A DNA stretch of 64,000 nucleotides from Aquimarina sp. TRL1 (GCF_013365535.1 NZ_CP053590.1:3214501-3278500), one strand, 5' to 3'. Positions 1 through 10,227 are shown, counted from the first letter of the stretch. Translations and numbers: made by a program. The notes: generated by a model from the letters alone, not told the origin.

Positions 1-3000
1 ATTACAGATGGTACCGACCCAACTGATGGATGTAGTTTAGTAGCAGCGAATCAGGATGTGACACCAAGTGCAGCCTGGAATGCATTAGACTGTGATGAGG
101 ATGGAGTTACCAACGGACAGGAGATTACAGATGGTACTGACCCAACTGATGGATGTAGTTTAGTAGCAGCGAATCAGGATGCGACACCAAGTGCAGCCTG
201 GAATGCATTAGACTGTGATGAGGATGGAGTTACCAACGGACAGGAGATTACAGATGGTACTGACCCAACTGACGGATGTAGTTTAGTAGCAGCGAATCAG
301 GATGCGACACCAAGTGCAGCCTGGAATGCATTAGACTGTGATGAGGATGGAGTTACCAACGGACAGGAGATTACAGATGGTACTGACCCAACTGACGGAT
401 GTAGTTTAGTAGCAGCGAATCAGGATGCGACACCAAGTGCAGCCTGGAACGCATTAGACTGTGATGAGGATGGAGTTACCAACGGACAGGAGATTACAGA
501 TGGTACTGACCCAACTGACGGATGTAGTTTAGTAGCAGCGAATCAGGATGCGACACCAAGTGCAGCCTGGAATGCATTAGACTGTGATGAGGATGGAGTT
601 ACCAACGGACAGGAGATTACAGATGGTACCGATCCAACTGATGGATGTAGTTTAGTAGCAGCGAATCAGGATGCGACACCAAGTGCAGCCTGGAATGCAT
701 TAGACTGTGATGAGGATGGAGTTACCAACGGACAAGAGATTACAGATGGTACCGACCCAACTGACGGATGTAGTTTAGTAGCAGCGAATCAGGATGCGAC
801 ACCAAGTGCAGCCTGGAATGCATTAGACTGTGATGAGGATGGAGTTACCAACGGACAAGAGATTACAGATGGTACTGACCCAACTGACGGATGTAGTTTA
901 GTAGCAGCGAATCAGGATGCGACACCAAGTGCAGCCTGGAATGCATTAGACTGTGATGAGGATGGAGTTACCAACGGACAAGAGATTACAGATGGTACTG
1001 ACCCAACTGATGGATGTAGTTTAGTAGCAGCGAATCAGGATGCGACACCAAGTGCAGCCTGGAATGCATTAGACTGTGATGAGGATGGAGTTACCAACGG
1101 ACAGGAGATTACAGATGGTACTGACCCAACTGATGGATGTAGTTTAGTAGCAGCGAATCAGGATGCGACACCAAGTGCAGCCTGGAATGCATTAGACTGT
1201 GATGAGGATGGAGTTACCAACGGACAAGAGATTACAGATGGTACTGACCCAACTGACGGATGTAGTTTAGTAGCAGCGAATCAGGATGCGACACCAAGTG
1301 CAGCCTGGAATGCATTAGACTGTGATGAGGATGGAGTTACCAACGGACAAGAGATTACAGATGGTACTGACCCAACTGACGGATGTAGTTTAGTAGCAGC
1401 GAATCAGGATGCGACACCAAGTGCAGCCTGGAATGCATTAGACTGTGATGAGGATGGAGTTACCAACGGACAGGAGATTACAGATGGTACTGACCCAACT
1501 GATGGATGTAGTTTAGTAGCAGCGAATCAGGATGCGACACCAAGTGCAGCCTGGAATGCATTAGACTGTGATGAGGATGGAGTTACCAACGGACAGGAGA
1601 TTACAGATGGTACTGACCCAACTGACGGATGTAGTTTAGTAGCAGCGAATCAGGATGCGACACCAAGTGCAGCCTGGAATGCATTAGACTGTGATGAGGA
1701 TGGAGTTACCAACGGACAGGAGATTACAGATGGTACTGACCCAACTGACGGATGTAGTTTAGTAGCAGCGAATCAGGATGCGACACCAAGTGCAGCCTGG
1801 AATGCATTAGACTGTGATGAGGATGGAGTTACCAACGGACAAGAGATTACAGATGGTACCGACCCAACTGATGGATGTAGTTTAGTAGCAGCGAATCAGG
1901 ATGTGACACCAAGTGCAGCCTGGAATGCATTAGACTGTGATGAGGATGGAGTTACCAACGGACAGGAGATTACAGATGGTACTGACCCAACTGATGGATG
2001 TAGTTTAGTAGCAGCGAATCAGGATGCGACACCAAGTGCAGCCTGGAATGCATTAGACTGTGATGAGGATGGAGTTACCAACGGACAAGAGATTACAGAT
2101 GGTACTGACCCAACTGACGGATGTAGTTTAGTAGCAGCGAATCAGGATGCGACACCAAGTGCAGCCTGGAATGCATTAGACTGTGATGAGGATGGAGTTA
2201 CCAACGGACAGGAGATTACAGATGGTACTGACCCAACTGACGGATGTAGTTTAGTAGCAGCGAATCAGGATGTGACACCAAGTGCAGCCTGGAATGCATT
2301 AGACTGTGATGAGGATGGAGTTACCAACGGACAGGAGATTACAGATGGTACTGACCCAACTGATGGATGTAGTTTAGTAGCAGCGAATCAGGATGCGACA
2401 CCAAGTGCAGCCTGGAATGCATTAGACTGTGATGAGGATGGAGTTACCAACGGACAAGAGATTACAGATGGTACTGACCCAACTGACGGATGTAGTTTAG
2501 TAGCAGCGAATCAGGATGCGACACCAAGTGCAGCCTGGAATGCATTAGACTGTGATGAGGATGGAGTTACCAACGGACAGGAGATTACAGATGGTACTGA
2601 CCCAACTGACGGATGTAGTTTAGTAGCAGCGAATCAGGATGTGACACCAAGTGCAGCCTGGAATGCATTAGACTGTGATGAGGATGGAGTTACCAACGGA
2701 CAGGAGATTACAGATGGTACTGACCCAACTGATGGATGTAGTTTAGTAGCAGCGAATCAGGATGCGACACCAAGTGCAGCCTGGAATGCATTAGACTGTG
2801 ATGAGGATGGAGTTACCAACGGACAAGAGATTACAGATGGTACTGACCCAACTGACGGATGTAGTTTAGTAGCAGCGAATCAGGATGCGACACCAAGTGC
2901 AGCCTGGAATGCATTAGACTGTGATGAGGATGGAGTTACCAACGGACAGGAGATTACAGATGGTACTGACCCAACTGACGGATGTAGTTTAGTAGCAGCG

Positions 3001-3582
3001 AATCAGGATGCGACACCAAGTGCAGCCTGGAATGCATTAGACTGTGATGAGGATGGAGTTACCAACGGACAGGAGATTACAGATGGTACTGACCCAACTG
3101 ATGGATGTAGTTTAGTAGCAGCGAATCAGGATGCGACACCAAGTGTATCCTGGAATGCATTAGACTGTGATGAGGATGGAGTTACCAACGGACAAGAGAT
3201 TACAGATGGTACCGACCCAACTGACGGATGTAGTTTAGTAGCAGCGAATCAGGATGCGACACCAAGTGCAGCCTGGAATGCATTAGACTGTGATGAGGAT
3301 GGAGTTACCAACGGACAAGAGATTACAGATGGTACTGACCCAACTGACGGATGTAGTTTAGTAGCAGCGAATCAGGATGCGACACCAAGTGCAGCCTGGA
3401 ATGCATTAGACTGTGATGAGGATGGAGTTACCAACGGACAAGAGATTACAGATGGTACTGACCCAACTGATGGATGTAGTTTAGTAGCAGCGAATCAGGA
3501 TGCGACACCAAGTGCAGCCTGGAATGCATTAGACTGTGATGAGGATGGAGTTACCAACGGACAGGAGATTACAGATGGTACA
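1..3582 (+). repeat. Tandem array of 123-bp (41-codon) units, 29 unit starts visible
   Basis: Unit starts (codon before ACACCAAGT) fall exactly at 58 + 123k for k = 0 to 28, the last at 3502; a partial unit occupies 1-57. Units differ only at a few positions: GCG/GTG at the first codon (GTG at 58, 1903, 2272, 2641), CAG/CAA, ACT/ACC, GAC/GAT, and one unit at 3133 with Val-Ser for Ala-Ala. Unit 29 diverges after 3570 into non-homogenised repeats. No indel or frameshift is seen over 3.5 kb. Confidence 0.97.
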
Positions 3583-4512
3583 GATCCGATAGACCCAGAT
3601 ACAGATGGTGATGGAGTAACAGATGGAGATGAAAAAACAGATGGAACCGATGGTCTGGATAATTGTGATTATAATGGAGCTAGTGTAACATTAGTGCCTG
3701 ATGCGAATTGGGAGACATTGGATTGTGATGGAGATGGAGAAAATAATGGTGAGGAAGTGACGAACGGAACGGATCCTCAGGATGCATGTAGTGTTTCAAA
3801 TCAGGTTATACCAGATATGTCTTCTTCAACTTACGATGTTTGGGCAATGTCAGATTGTGATGGAGATGGAGTTATCAATGGAGTAGAAGTAGATCCTGAT
3901 GGAGATGGTGTAGCAGGACCAGAAAATACAAATCCATTTGATGGATGTGATTATAATGCCGATGATCAGGATATAAGTATTGTTAGTGATGAATGGAATG
4001 CTTTGGATTGTGATGAGGATGGAGTTACAAATGAAGATGAAGTGACTAATGGTACTGATGCAGTTAAAAAAGATACTGATGGAGATGGAGTCACTGATGG
4101 AGATGAAGTAAAAGACGGTACAGATGGTCTTAGTCCTTGTGACTATAATGGATCAAGTATAACATTACCTCAAACAGTAGATGTTAGTTCTTTAGGATGT
4201 GAAGGAGATGTTACAATTCATACAGGGATTAGCCCTAATGGAGATGGAGTGAATGATGAATTGCGAATAGAAGGATTGGAGAAATATCCCAATAATACAT
4301 TGCGTATTTATAACAGATGGGGAGTGATGGTATTTGAGGCCAGTGGATATGAACAATCCGGGACTGCATATTTTACAGGAACTTCGAATGGTAGAGTAAC
4401 CATTCAGGGGAGTAAGAAACTACCGGTAGGAACTTACTATTATGTTTTGAACTATGTGGATTCTGACGGAGTGAATCAGTCTAAAACAGGCTACTTATAT
4501 ATAAACAGATAA
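1..4512 (+). CDS. Repeat-rich T9SS type B cargo adhesin, 5' end outside window
   Basis: The frame is open from base 1, so the gene begins before the window; at least 1,503 codons are present. The first about 1,190 residues are tandem 41-residue units containing DxDxDG-type acidic loops (thrombospondin type 3-like, expected to bind calcium) and two cysteines each. Then come diverged acidic repeats, and the last about 95 residues are a type B T9SS sorting domain (gliding motility-associated C-terminal domain) starting at ISPNGDGVNDEL with the IYNRWG motif and a final GTYYYVLNY strand. Members of this family are exported through the outer membrane by T9SS and displayed on or released from the surface, as SprB is. 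The PorP/SprF gene directly downstream fits the known need of type B cargo for such a partner. Role as adhesin is inferred from architecture. Confidence 0.9.
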   Translation: MTDGTDPTDGCSLVAANQDVTPSAAWNALDCDEDGVTNGQEITDGTDPTDGCSLVAANQDATPSAAWNALDCDEDGVTNGQEITDGTDPTDGCSLVAANQDATPSAAWNALDCDEDGVTNGQEITDGTDPTDGCSLVAANQDATPSAAWNALDCDEDGVTNGQEITDGTDPTDGCSLVAANQDATPSAAWNALDCDEDGVTNGQEITDGTDPTDGCSLVAANQDATPSAAWNALDCDEDGVTNGQEITDGTDPTDGCSLVAANQDATPSAAWNALDCDEDGVTNGQEITDGTDPTDGCSLVAANQDATPSAAWNALDCDEDGVTNGQEITDGTDPTDGCSLVAANQDATPSAAWNALDCDEDGVTNGQEITDGTDPTDGCSLVAANQDATPSAAWNALDCDEDGVTNGQEITDGTDPTDGCSLVAANQDATPSAAWNALDCDEDGVTNGQEITDGTDPTDGCSLVAANQDATPSAAWNALDCDEDGVTNGQEITDGTDPTDGCSLVAANQDATPSAAWNALDCDEDGVTNGQEITDGTDPTDGCSLVAANQDATPSAAWNALDCDEDGVTNGQEITDGTDPTDGCSLVAANQDATPSAAWNALDCDEDGVTNGQEITDGTDPTDGCSLVAANQDVTPSAAWNALDCDEDGVTNGQEITDGTDPTDGCSLVAANQDATPSAAWNALDCDEDGVTNGQEITDGTDPTDGCSLVAANQDATPSAAWNALDCDEDGVTNGQEITDGTDPTDGCSLVAANQDVTPSAAWNALDCDEDGVTNGQEITDGTDPTDGCSLVAANQDATPSAAWNALDCDEDGVTNGQEITDGTDPTDGCSLVAANQDATPSAAWNALDCDEDGVTNGQEITDGTDPTDGCSLVAANQDVTPSAAWNALDCDEDGVTNGQEITDGTDPTDGCSLVAANQDATPSAAWNALDCDEDGVTNGQEITDGTDPTDGCSLVAANQDATPSAAWNALDCDEDGVTNGQEITDGTDPTDGCSLVAANQDATPSAAWNALDCDEDGVTNGQEITDGTDPTDGCSLVAANQDATPSVSWNALDCDEDGVTNGQEITDGTDPTDGCSLVAANQDATPSAAWNALDCDEDGVTNGQEITDGTDPTDGCSLVAANQDATPSAAWNALDCDEDGVTNGQEITDGTDPTDGCSLVAANQDATPSAAWNALDCDEDGVTNGQEITDGTDPIDPDTDGDGVTDGDEKTDGTDGLDNCDYNGASVTLVPDANWETLDCDGDGENNGEEVTNGTDPQDACSVSNQVIPDMSSSTYDVWAMSDCDGDGVINGVEVDPDGDGVAGPENTNPFDGCDYNADDQDISIVSDEWNALDCDEDGVTNEDEVTNGTDAVKKDTDGDGVTDGDEVKDGTDGLSPCDYNGSSITLPQTVDVSSLGCEGDVTIHTGISPNGDGVNDELRIEGLEKYPNNTLRIYNRWGVMVFEASGYEQSGTAYFTGTSNGRVTIQGSKKLPVGTYYYVLNYVDSDGVNQSKTGYLYINR

Positions 4513-4530
4513 TATACTTAAAAAATGTAC

Positions 4531-4566
4531 TCAACAGGTATTTCTAATTGACGAAATACCTGTTGA
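4531..4566 (+). promoter_or_regulatory. Perfect 14-bp inverted repeat between adhesin and porP/sprF gene
   Basis: Arms 4531-4544 and 4553-4566 are exact reverse complements around the 8-base loop TAATTGAC. No T-run follows (the next bases are CTAAATCCCC), so it is not a standard intrinsic terminator. It lies 19 bases after the adhesin stop and 20 before the next start, and may be an mRNA-stabilising or processing hairpin that sets different levels for the adhesin and the downstream genes. Confidence 0.75.
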
Positions 4567-4585
4567 CTAAATCCCCATATACATT

Positions 4586-5545
4586 ATGAAAAAAACAATT
4601 GTAACCAGAGTAAGTGCATGTATTGCATTCTTTGTTTTGACAAGTTTATATGCTCAGCAAGATGCTCAATACACCCAGTATATGTATAATACAATCAGTG
4701 TTAACCCAGCTTATGCTGGTAGTCGAGGTGTCTTTAGTATTAATGGACTTCATCGAAGCCAGTGGGTTGGTTTGGACGGAGCTCCCAGAACCCAAACCAT
4801 ATCCTTTAATACCCCTTTAGGAGATACGGATAGAGTTGGGTTAGGAGTTTCTATTGTTAACGATGAAATTGGTCCTACCAGAGAGACGTATTTTGATATT
4901 GATTTTTCATATACAATTCCTACTTCTGACATAGGTCGTTTAAGTTTTGGGTTAAAAGCGGGAGGACATTTGCTCGATGTAGATTTTCAACGATTGAGTA
5001 AGTTTGATGTCAACGATGCACTTTTTGAAAATAACATTGATAACAAGTTCAGTCCCAATGTAGGGATAGGGTTATATTACTATACTGATCGCTTTTATAT
5101 GGGCTTAAGTGCTCCAAATCTCTTAGAAACAAAACATTTTGATGAAAGTGCTACTGTAAATAACAATAATTCAGAGGCTTTTATTGCTGAAGAGCGAATC
5201 AATTACTATCTTATTACCGGTCATACATTTGATATCAATGAATATATAAAGTTTAAACCTGCTTTATTAACTAAACTGGTTTTTGGAGCTCCTTTACAGG
5301 TAGATGTTTCAGCTAGTTTTTTATTATATGAAAAATTAACGTTAGGAGTAGGTTATAGATGGGATGCAGCCCTGAGTGGTATGGTAGGACTACAGGTTTC
5401 AGATGCGATGATGGTTGGTTTTGGATATGATAGAGAAACTACGGAATTAGGTAAAGCAGTATTCAATGATGGAAGTTATGAAGTTTTAGTGCGATTTGAA
5501 CTATTTAAAAAATATGATAGAGTATTAACCCCTCGATTCTTTTAA
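4586..5545 (+). CDS. PorP/SprF family type IX secretion outer membrane protein
   Basis: 319 residues, normal length for the family. A signal peptide ends near YAQQ (residue 24). It is followed by the family's hallmark N-terminus, QDAQYTQYMYNTISVNPAYAGSRG, here covering residues 25-48, and the rest is alternating beta strands ending in a Phe-rich tail (PRFF), as expected for an outer membrane barrel. SprF of Flavobacterium johnsoniae is needed for secretion and attachment of SprB, and each PorP/SprF paralogue is often next to its own type B cargo. The position behind the repeat adhesin makes it that adhesin's likely dedicated partner. ATG start, 74 bases after the adhesin stop. Confidence 0.93.
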   Translation: MKKTIVTRVSACIAFFVLTSLYAQQDAQYTQYMYNTISVNPAYAGSRGVFSINGLHRSQWVGLDGAPRTQTISFNTPLGDTDRVGLGVSIVNDEIGPTRETYFDIDFSYTIPTSDIGRLSFGLKAGGHLLDVDFQRLSKFDVNDALFENNIDNKFSPNVGIGLYYYTDRFYMGLSAPNLLETKHFDESATVNNNNSEAFIAEERINYYLITGHTFDINEYIKFKPALLTKLVFGAPLQVDVSASFLLYEKLTLGVGYRWDAALSGMVGLQVSDAMMVGFGYDRETTELGKAVFNDGSYEVLVRFELFKKYDRVLTPRFF

Positions 5546-5562
5546 CATAAATAACAATAGTT

Positions 5563-7524
5563 ATGGTAAAAAAAATAAGAATAAGTATCATTTTAATGGC
5601 AGTACTGTCCAGTGTGGTTTTCTCTCAAGAGAAACAATTAACAAAGGCGGATAATGATTTTGAGAGATTTGCTTTTGTTGATGCTCGCAAGGTGTATCTA
5701 AAAGTAGCAGAAAAAGGATTTAGTTCTGCGAGTTTGTATAAAAAGATAGGAGATTCCTATTATTTCAACGGAGAGTTGGATGAATCGGTTTCCTGGTATG
5801 AACGTCTGATCAGCGAGTATGGAGATGATATGGAGCCAGAGTATTTATTTCGGTATGCACAGGGATTAAAAAGTAAACGCAGATATGAAGAAGCAGATAG
5901 AATCATGGAAGCATTTTATACCAGTGCAGGGAATGATCTTCGAGCATCCTCCTTTATGAGTACTCGAAATTATCTGGATTTTATAGACATGCAGTCAGGA
6001 AAATTCCAACTATTGAAATTAAGTGTTAACTCACCTCATTCGGACTACGCTCCTAGCTTTAACCACCAGGGGCAACTAATTTTTGCTTCTTCCAGAGAAG
6101 GTCAGAATATGACAAAGACCTTACACGAATGGAATGAAATGCCTTTTTTGGATTTGTATTCTTCTGATGTAATAGAAGGAAATGGGGACTTAAGTGCTCC
6201 CAAAAAACTAAAAGGGAAGATCAATACAAAGTTTCATGAATCTTCTACGACCTTTAGTAAAGATGGAAAGACAATGTATTTTACAAGAAATAATTATAGC
6301 CATAGAAAGGTAGGAACAGATTCAAAAGGGACAATTTTATTAAAACTATACAAAGCTACCTTAGATGGTAATAAATGGAAAGATGTAGAAGAATTACCAT
6401 TTAATAGTGAAGAATATTCAGTAGCGCATCCATCGTTAAGTGCAGATGGGAAACAATTGTATTTTGCCAGTGATATGCCTGGTAGTTATGGGTTATCCGA
6501 TATTTATGTAGTAGACATTTTAGAAGATGGAGGGTATGGAACCCCTCGTAATCTGGGAGATCATATCAATACAGAAGGTCGAGAGACGTTTCCTTATATC
6601 AGTGATTCAGGAGTGTTGTATTTCTCTAGTGATGGTCATACCGGTTTAGGAGGATTGGATGTATATATCTCTATTCAGGATCATTTTAATTTTTCAGTTC
6701 CATATAATGTTGGACGTCCGATTAATGGTCCTAGAGATGATTTTTCCTTTGTACTGAATGAAGCCACAAAAATGGGGTATTTTGCGAGTAATCGAGATGG
6801 AGGTATTGGGAATGATGATATTTATAGTTTCCGTCAAAAGGAAGATTTAATAGCGAGTTGTAAACAAATGGTGTCAGGTAATGTGACAGATGAGCAAACA
6901 TCTGCCACTATGGGAGAAGCTTTGGTTGTTTTGTTAAAAGACAATGGAGAAGAAATCACCCGAACCTTAACAGATGATGAAGGGAAATATTCCTTTGAGA
7001 TAGATTGTAATACATCATACCTGATTCGTGCCTCACAGGTTGGTTATAGTCCATCCGAAGAGCTTCTTACAACCAATGCTAGTCTGGCAGAACAATACGA
7101 GGTTTCTTTTGTGCTTAAACAGGGTATTTTAGAGGAGAAAGAAGTTGAAGAAGGGGACGACTTAGCAAAATTACTTTCATTAGAAGAGATTTATTTTGAT
7201 TTGGATAAGTCAAAGATCCGACCAGATGCCGAAGTGGAATTACAAAAGATTATTGTAGCGATGAAAGAGTATCCTCAATTACGTATAGATGTTCGTTCTC
7301 ATACGGATAGTAGAGGAGATGATAGCTATAATCTACGTTTAAGTGATCGTCGAGCAAAGAGTACGATCAAATATATTATAGAGAAAGGAGAGATTGACCC
7401 GGGTAGAGTGACAGGAAAAGGATATGGAGAAACGGAATTGGTTAATAAATGTGAAGACGGAGTTCCATGTGCTACCAAAGAACATCAGGAAAACAGAAGA
7501 AGTGAATTTATTATTGTGAAATAA
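5563..7524 (+). CDS. OmpA family protein with TPR, PD40 and carboxypeptidase-like domains
   Basis: 653 residues. Signal peptide (to about residue 21), TPR-like helices (about 25-130), a PD40/WD40-like beta-propeller (about 155-420, with repeated LYFASD / MYFTRN / LYFSSD strands), a carboxypeptidase-regulatory-like beta domain (about 435-520) and a C-terminal OmpA peptidoglycan-binding domain (about 540-653, motif YFDLDKSKIRPDA and HTDSRGDDSYNLRLSDRRA). This arrangement is common next to PorP/SprF genes in Bacteroidota and is related to PorE-type T9SS periplasmic anchors. Only 17 bases separate it from the PorP/SprF gene, so they are probably co-transcribed. Likely role: connects the adhesin export site to the peptidoglycan. 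Confidence 0.9.
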   Translation: MVKKIRISIILMAVLSSVVFSQEKQLTKADNDFERFAFVDARKVYLKVAEKGFSSASLYKKIGDSYYFNGELDESVSWYERLISEYGDDMEPEYLFRYAQGLKSKRRYEEADRIMEAFYTSAGNDLRASSFMSTRNYLDFIDMQSGKFQLLKLSVNSPHSDYAPSFNHQGQLIFASSREGQNMTKTLHEWNEMPFLDLYSSDVIEGNGDLSAPKKLKGKINTKFHESSTTFSKDGKTMYFTRNNYSHRKVGTDSKGTILLKLYKATLDGNKWKDVEELPFNSEEYSVAHPSLSADGKQLYFASDMPGSYGLSDIYVVDILEDGGYGTPRNLGDHINTEGRETFPYISDSGVLYFSSDGHTGLGGLDVYISIQDHFNFSVPYNVGRPINGPRDDFSFVLNEATKMGYFASNRDGGIGNDDIYSFRQKEDLIASCKQMVSGNVTDEQTSATMGEALVVLLKDNGEEITRTLTDDEGKYSFEIDCNTSYLIRASQVGYSPSEELLTTNASLAEQYEVSFVLKQGILEEKEVEEGDDLAKLLSLEEIYFDLDKSKIRPDAEVELQKIIVAMKEYPQLRIDVRSHTDSRGDDSYNLRLSDRRAKSTIKYIIEKGEIDPGRVTGKGYGETELVNKCEDGVPCATKEHQENRRSEFIIVK

Positions 7525-7555
7525 TTACATATCCCGATAATTATAATTAAGTGAT

Positions 7556-7595
7556 AAAGCCAATGCTTATTTTTTATAAGTACTGGCTTTTTTTT
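7556..7595 (+). terminator. Intrinsic terminator after the adhesin operon
   Basis: Stem 7556-7570 with 7576-7590 (one mismatch, one G-T pair), 5-base T loop, then a run of T to 7595. It closes the adhesin / PorP-SprF / OmpA operon. Confidence 0.75.
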
Positions 7596-7814
7596 GTAAG
7601 TGATTTATTTTCAGAGTAACATAGAAAAGAAGAAAAAGGCATCACATGTTTTCTGCAAAATATAGCAGGAATACCCGTAAATCTTTTTTTTAATGATTCT
7701 ATATTATAGGGATGGGTATTTTATAAAATTCAAAAAATGAAATAGTTATTTTTTTGAAAAATGTAAAAAACAAAGGCGAAAAGCTTATAGCTCACTAAAA
7801 TGCTTTAAAATTTG

Positions 7815-7822
7815 TATTTTTG
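7815..7822 (+). promoter_or_regulatory. Bacteroidota -7 element (TATTTTTG) for aconitase
   Basis: TATTTTTG followed by C matches the TAnnTTTG consensus 31 bases before the ATG. A clear TTTG -33 element at the right distance is not visible, so this is a partial match. Confidence 0.5.
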
Positions 7823-7853
7823 CAAGACTTTTTAATATATAAAAATATAAAGT

Positions 7854-10118
7854 ATGGCATTCGATATTGATATGATTAAAAAGGTTTATAGTCAAGTAGC
7901 AGAACGTGTTACAGCAGCACGTGAGATTACAGGTAAACCTTTGACCTTAGCAGAGAAAATTTTATATAGCCACCTATGGGATGGAAAAGCAGATAAGGCT
8001 TTTTCAAGAGGAAAAGATTATGTGGACTTTGCTCCGGATCGTATCGCATGTCAGGATGCAACAGCACAGATGGCTTTGCTACAGTTCATGCAGGCAGGTA
8101 AAGTCAAAGTTGCAGTACCTACTACGGTACACTGTGACCACTTAATTCAGGCAAAAGTTGGAGCAGATAAAGATTTGCAAACCGCTTTAAATACAAGTAA
8201 CGAAGTATTCAATTTCTTAGAATCAGTTTCTAATAAATACGGAATTGGATTCTGGAAACCTGGAGCCGGAATTATTCATCAGGTAGTTTTGGAAAACTAT
8301 GCTTTCCCAGGAGGAATGATGATTGGAACAGACTCTCATACAGTTAATGCAGGAGGGTTAGGAATGGTTGCAATTGGAGTTGGAGGAGCAGATGCAGTGG
8401 ATGTAATGGCTGGGATGCCATGGGAGTTAAAATTCCCTAAATTGATAGGAGTAAAGCTAACAGGAAAGCTTTCGGGGTGGACGGCTCCAAAAGATGTAAT
8501 ACTAAAAGTAGCTGGAATTCTTACAGTAAAAGGAGGAACCGGAGCGATAATAGAATACTTTGGTCCCGGAGCAGAAGCAATGTCCTGTACAGGAAAAGGA
8601 ACGATCTGTAATATGGGAGCGGAAGTAGGAGCTACTACCTCTACTTTTGGATATGATGAATCAATGGAACGTTATTTACGTTCTACAGATCGAAGTGATA
8701 TAGCAGATGCAGCTAATGAAGTAAAAGAACATTTAACCGGAGATCCAGAAGTATATGCAAACCCTGAACAGTATTTTGATCAAGTTATCGAGATTAATTT
8801 GTCAGAGTTGTTACCACACCTTAACGGACCTTTTACTCCTGATTTAGCAACCCCAGTAGGAGAAATGAATAAAAAGGCGACAGAAAATGATTGGCCTTTG
8901 AAAGTAGAATGGGGATTAATCGGTTCTTGTACCAACTCTTCTTATGAAGATTTATCAAGAGCGGCTTCGATAGCACAGCAAGCTATTGATAAAGGATTAA
9001 AAACAAAAGCAGAATTTGGGATTAATCCAGGATCAGAACAAGTACGATATACGGCAGAAAGAGACGGTTTATTAGATATTTTTGAAAAACTGGATGCAAA
9101 AATATTTACTAATGCATGCGGACCATGTATCGGACAATGGGCAAGAGAAGGAGCAGATAAGGCAGAGAAAAACTCAATTATACATTCTTTTAACCGTAAC
9201 TTCGCGAAGCGTGCCGATGGAAATCCAAATACACATGCCTTTGTGGCATCTCCGGAGATGGTAGCAGCTGTAGCAATTTCAGGAAGGTTGGATTTTAACC
9301 CCTTAACAGATAAGTTGGTGAATGAGAATGGAGAAGAAGTTATGTTGGATGAACCAACAGGATGGGAGTTACCTCCAAGAGGATTTGATGTAGAAGATGC
9401 GGGATATTTAGCTCCTGAAGAAGATGGGTCGCATGTTAATGTAGTAGTAAATCCTGATTCAGAGCGATTAGAATTATTAACGCCATTTGCTGCCTGGGAT
9501 GGAAAAAATATCACAGGAGCTAAATTGTTGATCAAAGCATTTGGAAAATGTACAACAGACCATATCTCAATGGCAGGACCTTGGTTGAGATACCGAGGAC
9601 ATCTGGATAATATTTCTAATAACTGTCTGATAGGTGCAGTAAATGCCTATAATAAGAAAACAAATTCTGTAAAGAGTCAGATTACTGGAGACTATGATGC
9701 TGTTCCGGCTACACAGCGAGCATACAAAGCAGCAGGGATCCCAACAATAGTTGTAGGAGATCACAACTATGGAGAAGGATCTTCCCGAGAACATGCTGCA
9801 ATGGAACCTCGTCACCTTGGAGTAAGAGCTGTAATTGTAAAATCATTTGCTCGTATTCACGAAACAAACCTGAAAAAACAAGGAATGTTAGGATTGACAT
9901 TTGCTAATGAAAATGACTATGATTTAATTCAGGAAGATGATACCTTTAACTTCTTGGATCTGGATCAATTTGCTCCAGATAGACAATTAGCATTAGAAAT
10001 AGTACATGCAGACGGAACAAAAGATACGATCCAATTGAATCATACATACAATGATTCACAAATAGAATGGTTTAAAGAAGGATCAGCACTTAATCTTATT
10101 AAAAAGCAAAATTCTTAA
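7854..10118 (+). CDS. acn: Aconitate hydratase (mitochondrial-type)
   Basis: 754 residues, the usual length of the mitochondrial-type aconitase found in Bacteroidota. It interconverts citrate and isocitrate in the TCA cycle in the cytoplasm. The [4Fe-4S] ligands are visible: Cys359 in [10 protein letters not shown] and Cys422/Cys425 in ACGPCIGQW. The swivel domain has the [14 protein letters not shown] active-site segment near residue 643, and the N-terminal [13 protein letters not shown] substrate loop is present. Single gene with its own promoter and a strong terminator. Housekeeping gene with no unusual feature. Confidence 0.97.
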   Translation: MAFDIDMIKKVYSQVAERVTAAREITGKPLTLAEKILYSHLWDGKADKAFSRGKDYVDFAPDRIACQDATAQMALLQFMQAGKVKVAVPTTVHCDHLIQAKVGADKDLQTALNTSNEVFNFLESVSNKYGIGFWKPGAGIIHQVVLENYAFPGGMMIGTDSHTVNAGGLGMVAIGVGGADAVDVMAGMPWELKFPKLIGVKLTGKLSGWTAPKDVILKVAGILTVKGGTGAIIEYFGPGAEAMSCTGKGTICNMGAEVGATTSTFGYDESMERYLRSTDRSDIADAANEVKEHLTGDPEVYANPEQYFDQVIEINLSELLPHLNGPFTPDLATPVGEMNKKATENDWPLKVEWGLIGSCTNSSYEDLSRAASIAQQAIDKGLKTKAEFGINPGSEQVRYTAERDGLLDIFEKLDAKIFTNACGPCIGQWAREGADKAEKNSIIHSFNRNFAKRADGNPNTHAFVASPEMVAAVAISGRLDFNPLTDKLVNENGEEVMLDEPTGWELPPRGFDVEDAGYLAPEEDGSHVNVVVNPDSERLELLTPFAAWDGKNITGAKLLIKAFGKCTTDHISMAGPWLRYRGHLDNISNNCLIGAVNAYNKKTNSVKSQITGDYDAVPATQRAYKAAGIPTIVVGDHNYGEGSSREHAAMEPRHLGVRAVIVKSFARIHETNLKKQGMLGLTFANENDYDLIQEDDTFNFLDLDQFAPDRQLALEIVHADGTKDTIQLNHTYNDSQIEWFKEGSALNLIKKQNS

Positions 10119-10157
10119 TAGCATATAAACTCATTTTACGAGTTATTATCAATATTA

Positions 10158-10197
10158 AAAACTCCTCAGGAAAAGCCTGAGGAGTTTTCTTTTTTTA
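10158..10197 (+). terminator. Strong intrinsic terminator after aconitase
   Basis: Perfect 13-bp stem: 10158-10170 pairs with 10176-10188 (AAAACTCCTCAGG and its complement) around AAAAG, followed by CTTTTTTT. Confidence 0.92.
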
Positions 10198-10214
10198 CAA
10201 AAATTATAAATATG

Positions 10215-10222
10215 TAACTTTG
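10215..10222 (+). promoter_or_regulatory. -7 element (TAACTTTG) of the nrtR-like gene, probably leaderless
   Basis: TAACTTTG matches TAnnTTTG and ends 5 bases before the ATG at 10228, so transcription would begin at or next to the start codon. The TTGCGT-N7-ACGCAA operator found upstream of the prs-like and nadV genes is not present here. Confidence 0.6.
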
Positions 10223-10227
10223 CTTAT

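Larger units (their letters stand above)
7525..7853. other. Intergenic region before aconitase
   Basis: 329 bases, very AT-rich. It holds the terminator of the upstream operon at its left end and a promoter element for the aconitase gene at its right end. No further gene or structure was recognised between them. Confidence 0.6.

Noticed and set aside
1..3582. CRISPR-like appearance of the regularly spaced repeat
   Set aside because: Units are joined without unique spacers and are one continuous reading frame; it is a coding tandem repeat.
8942..9535. Long open frame on the minus strand within aconitase
   Set aside because: It overlaps a complete, motif-rich enzyme on the other strand and has no family features.
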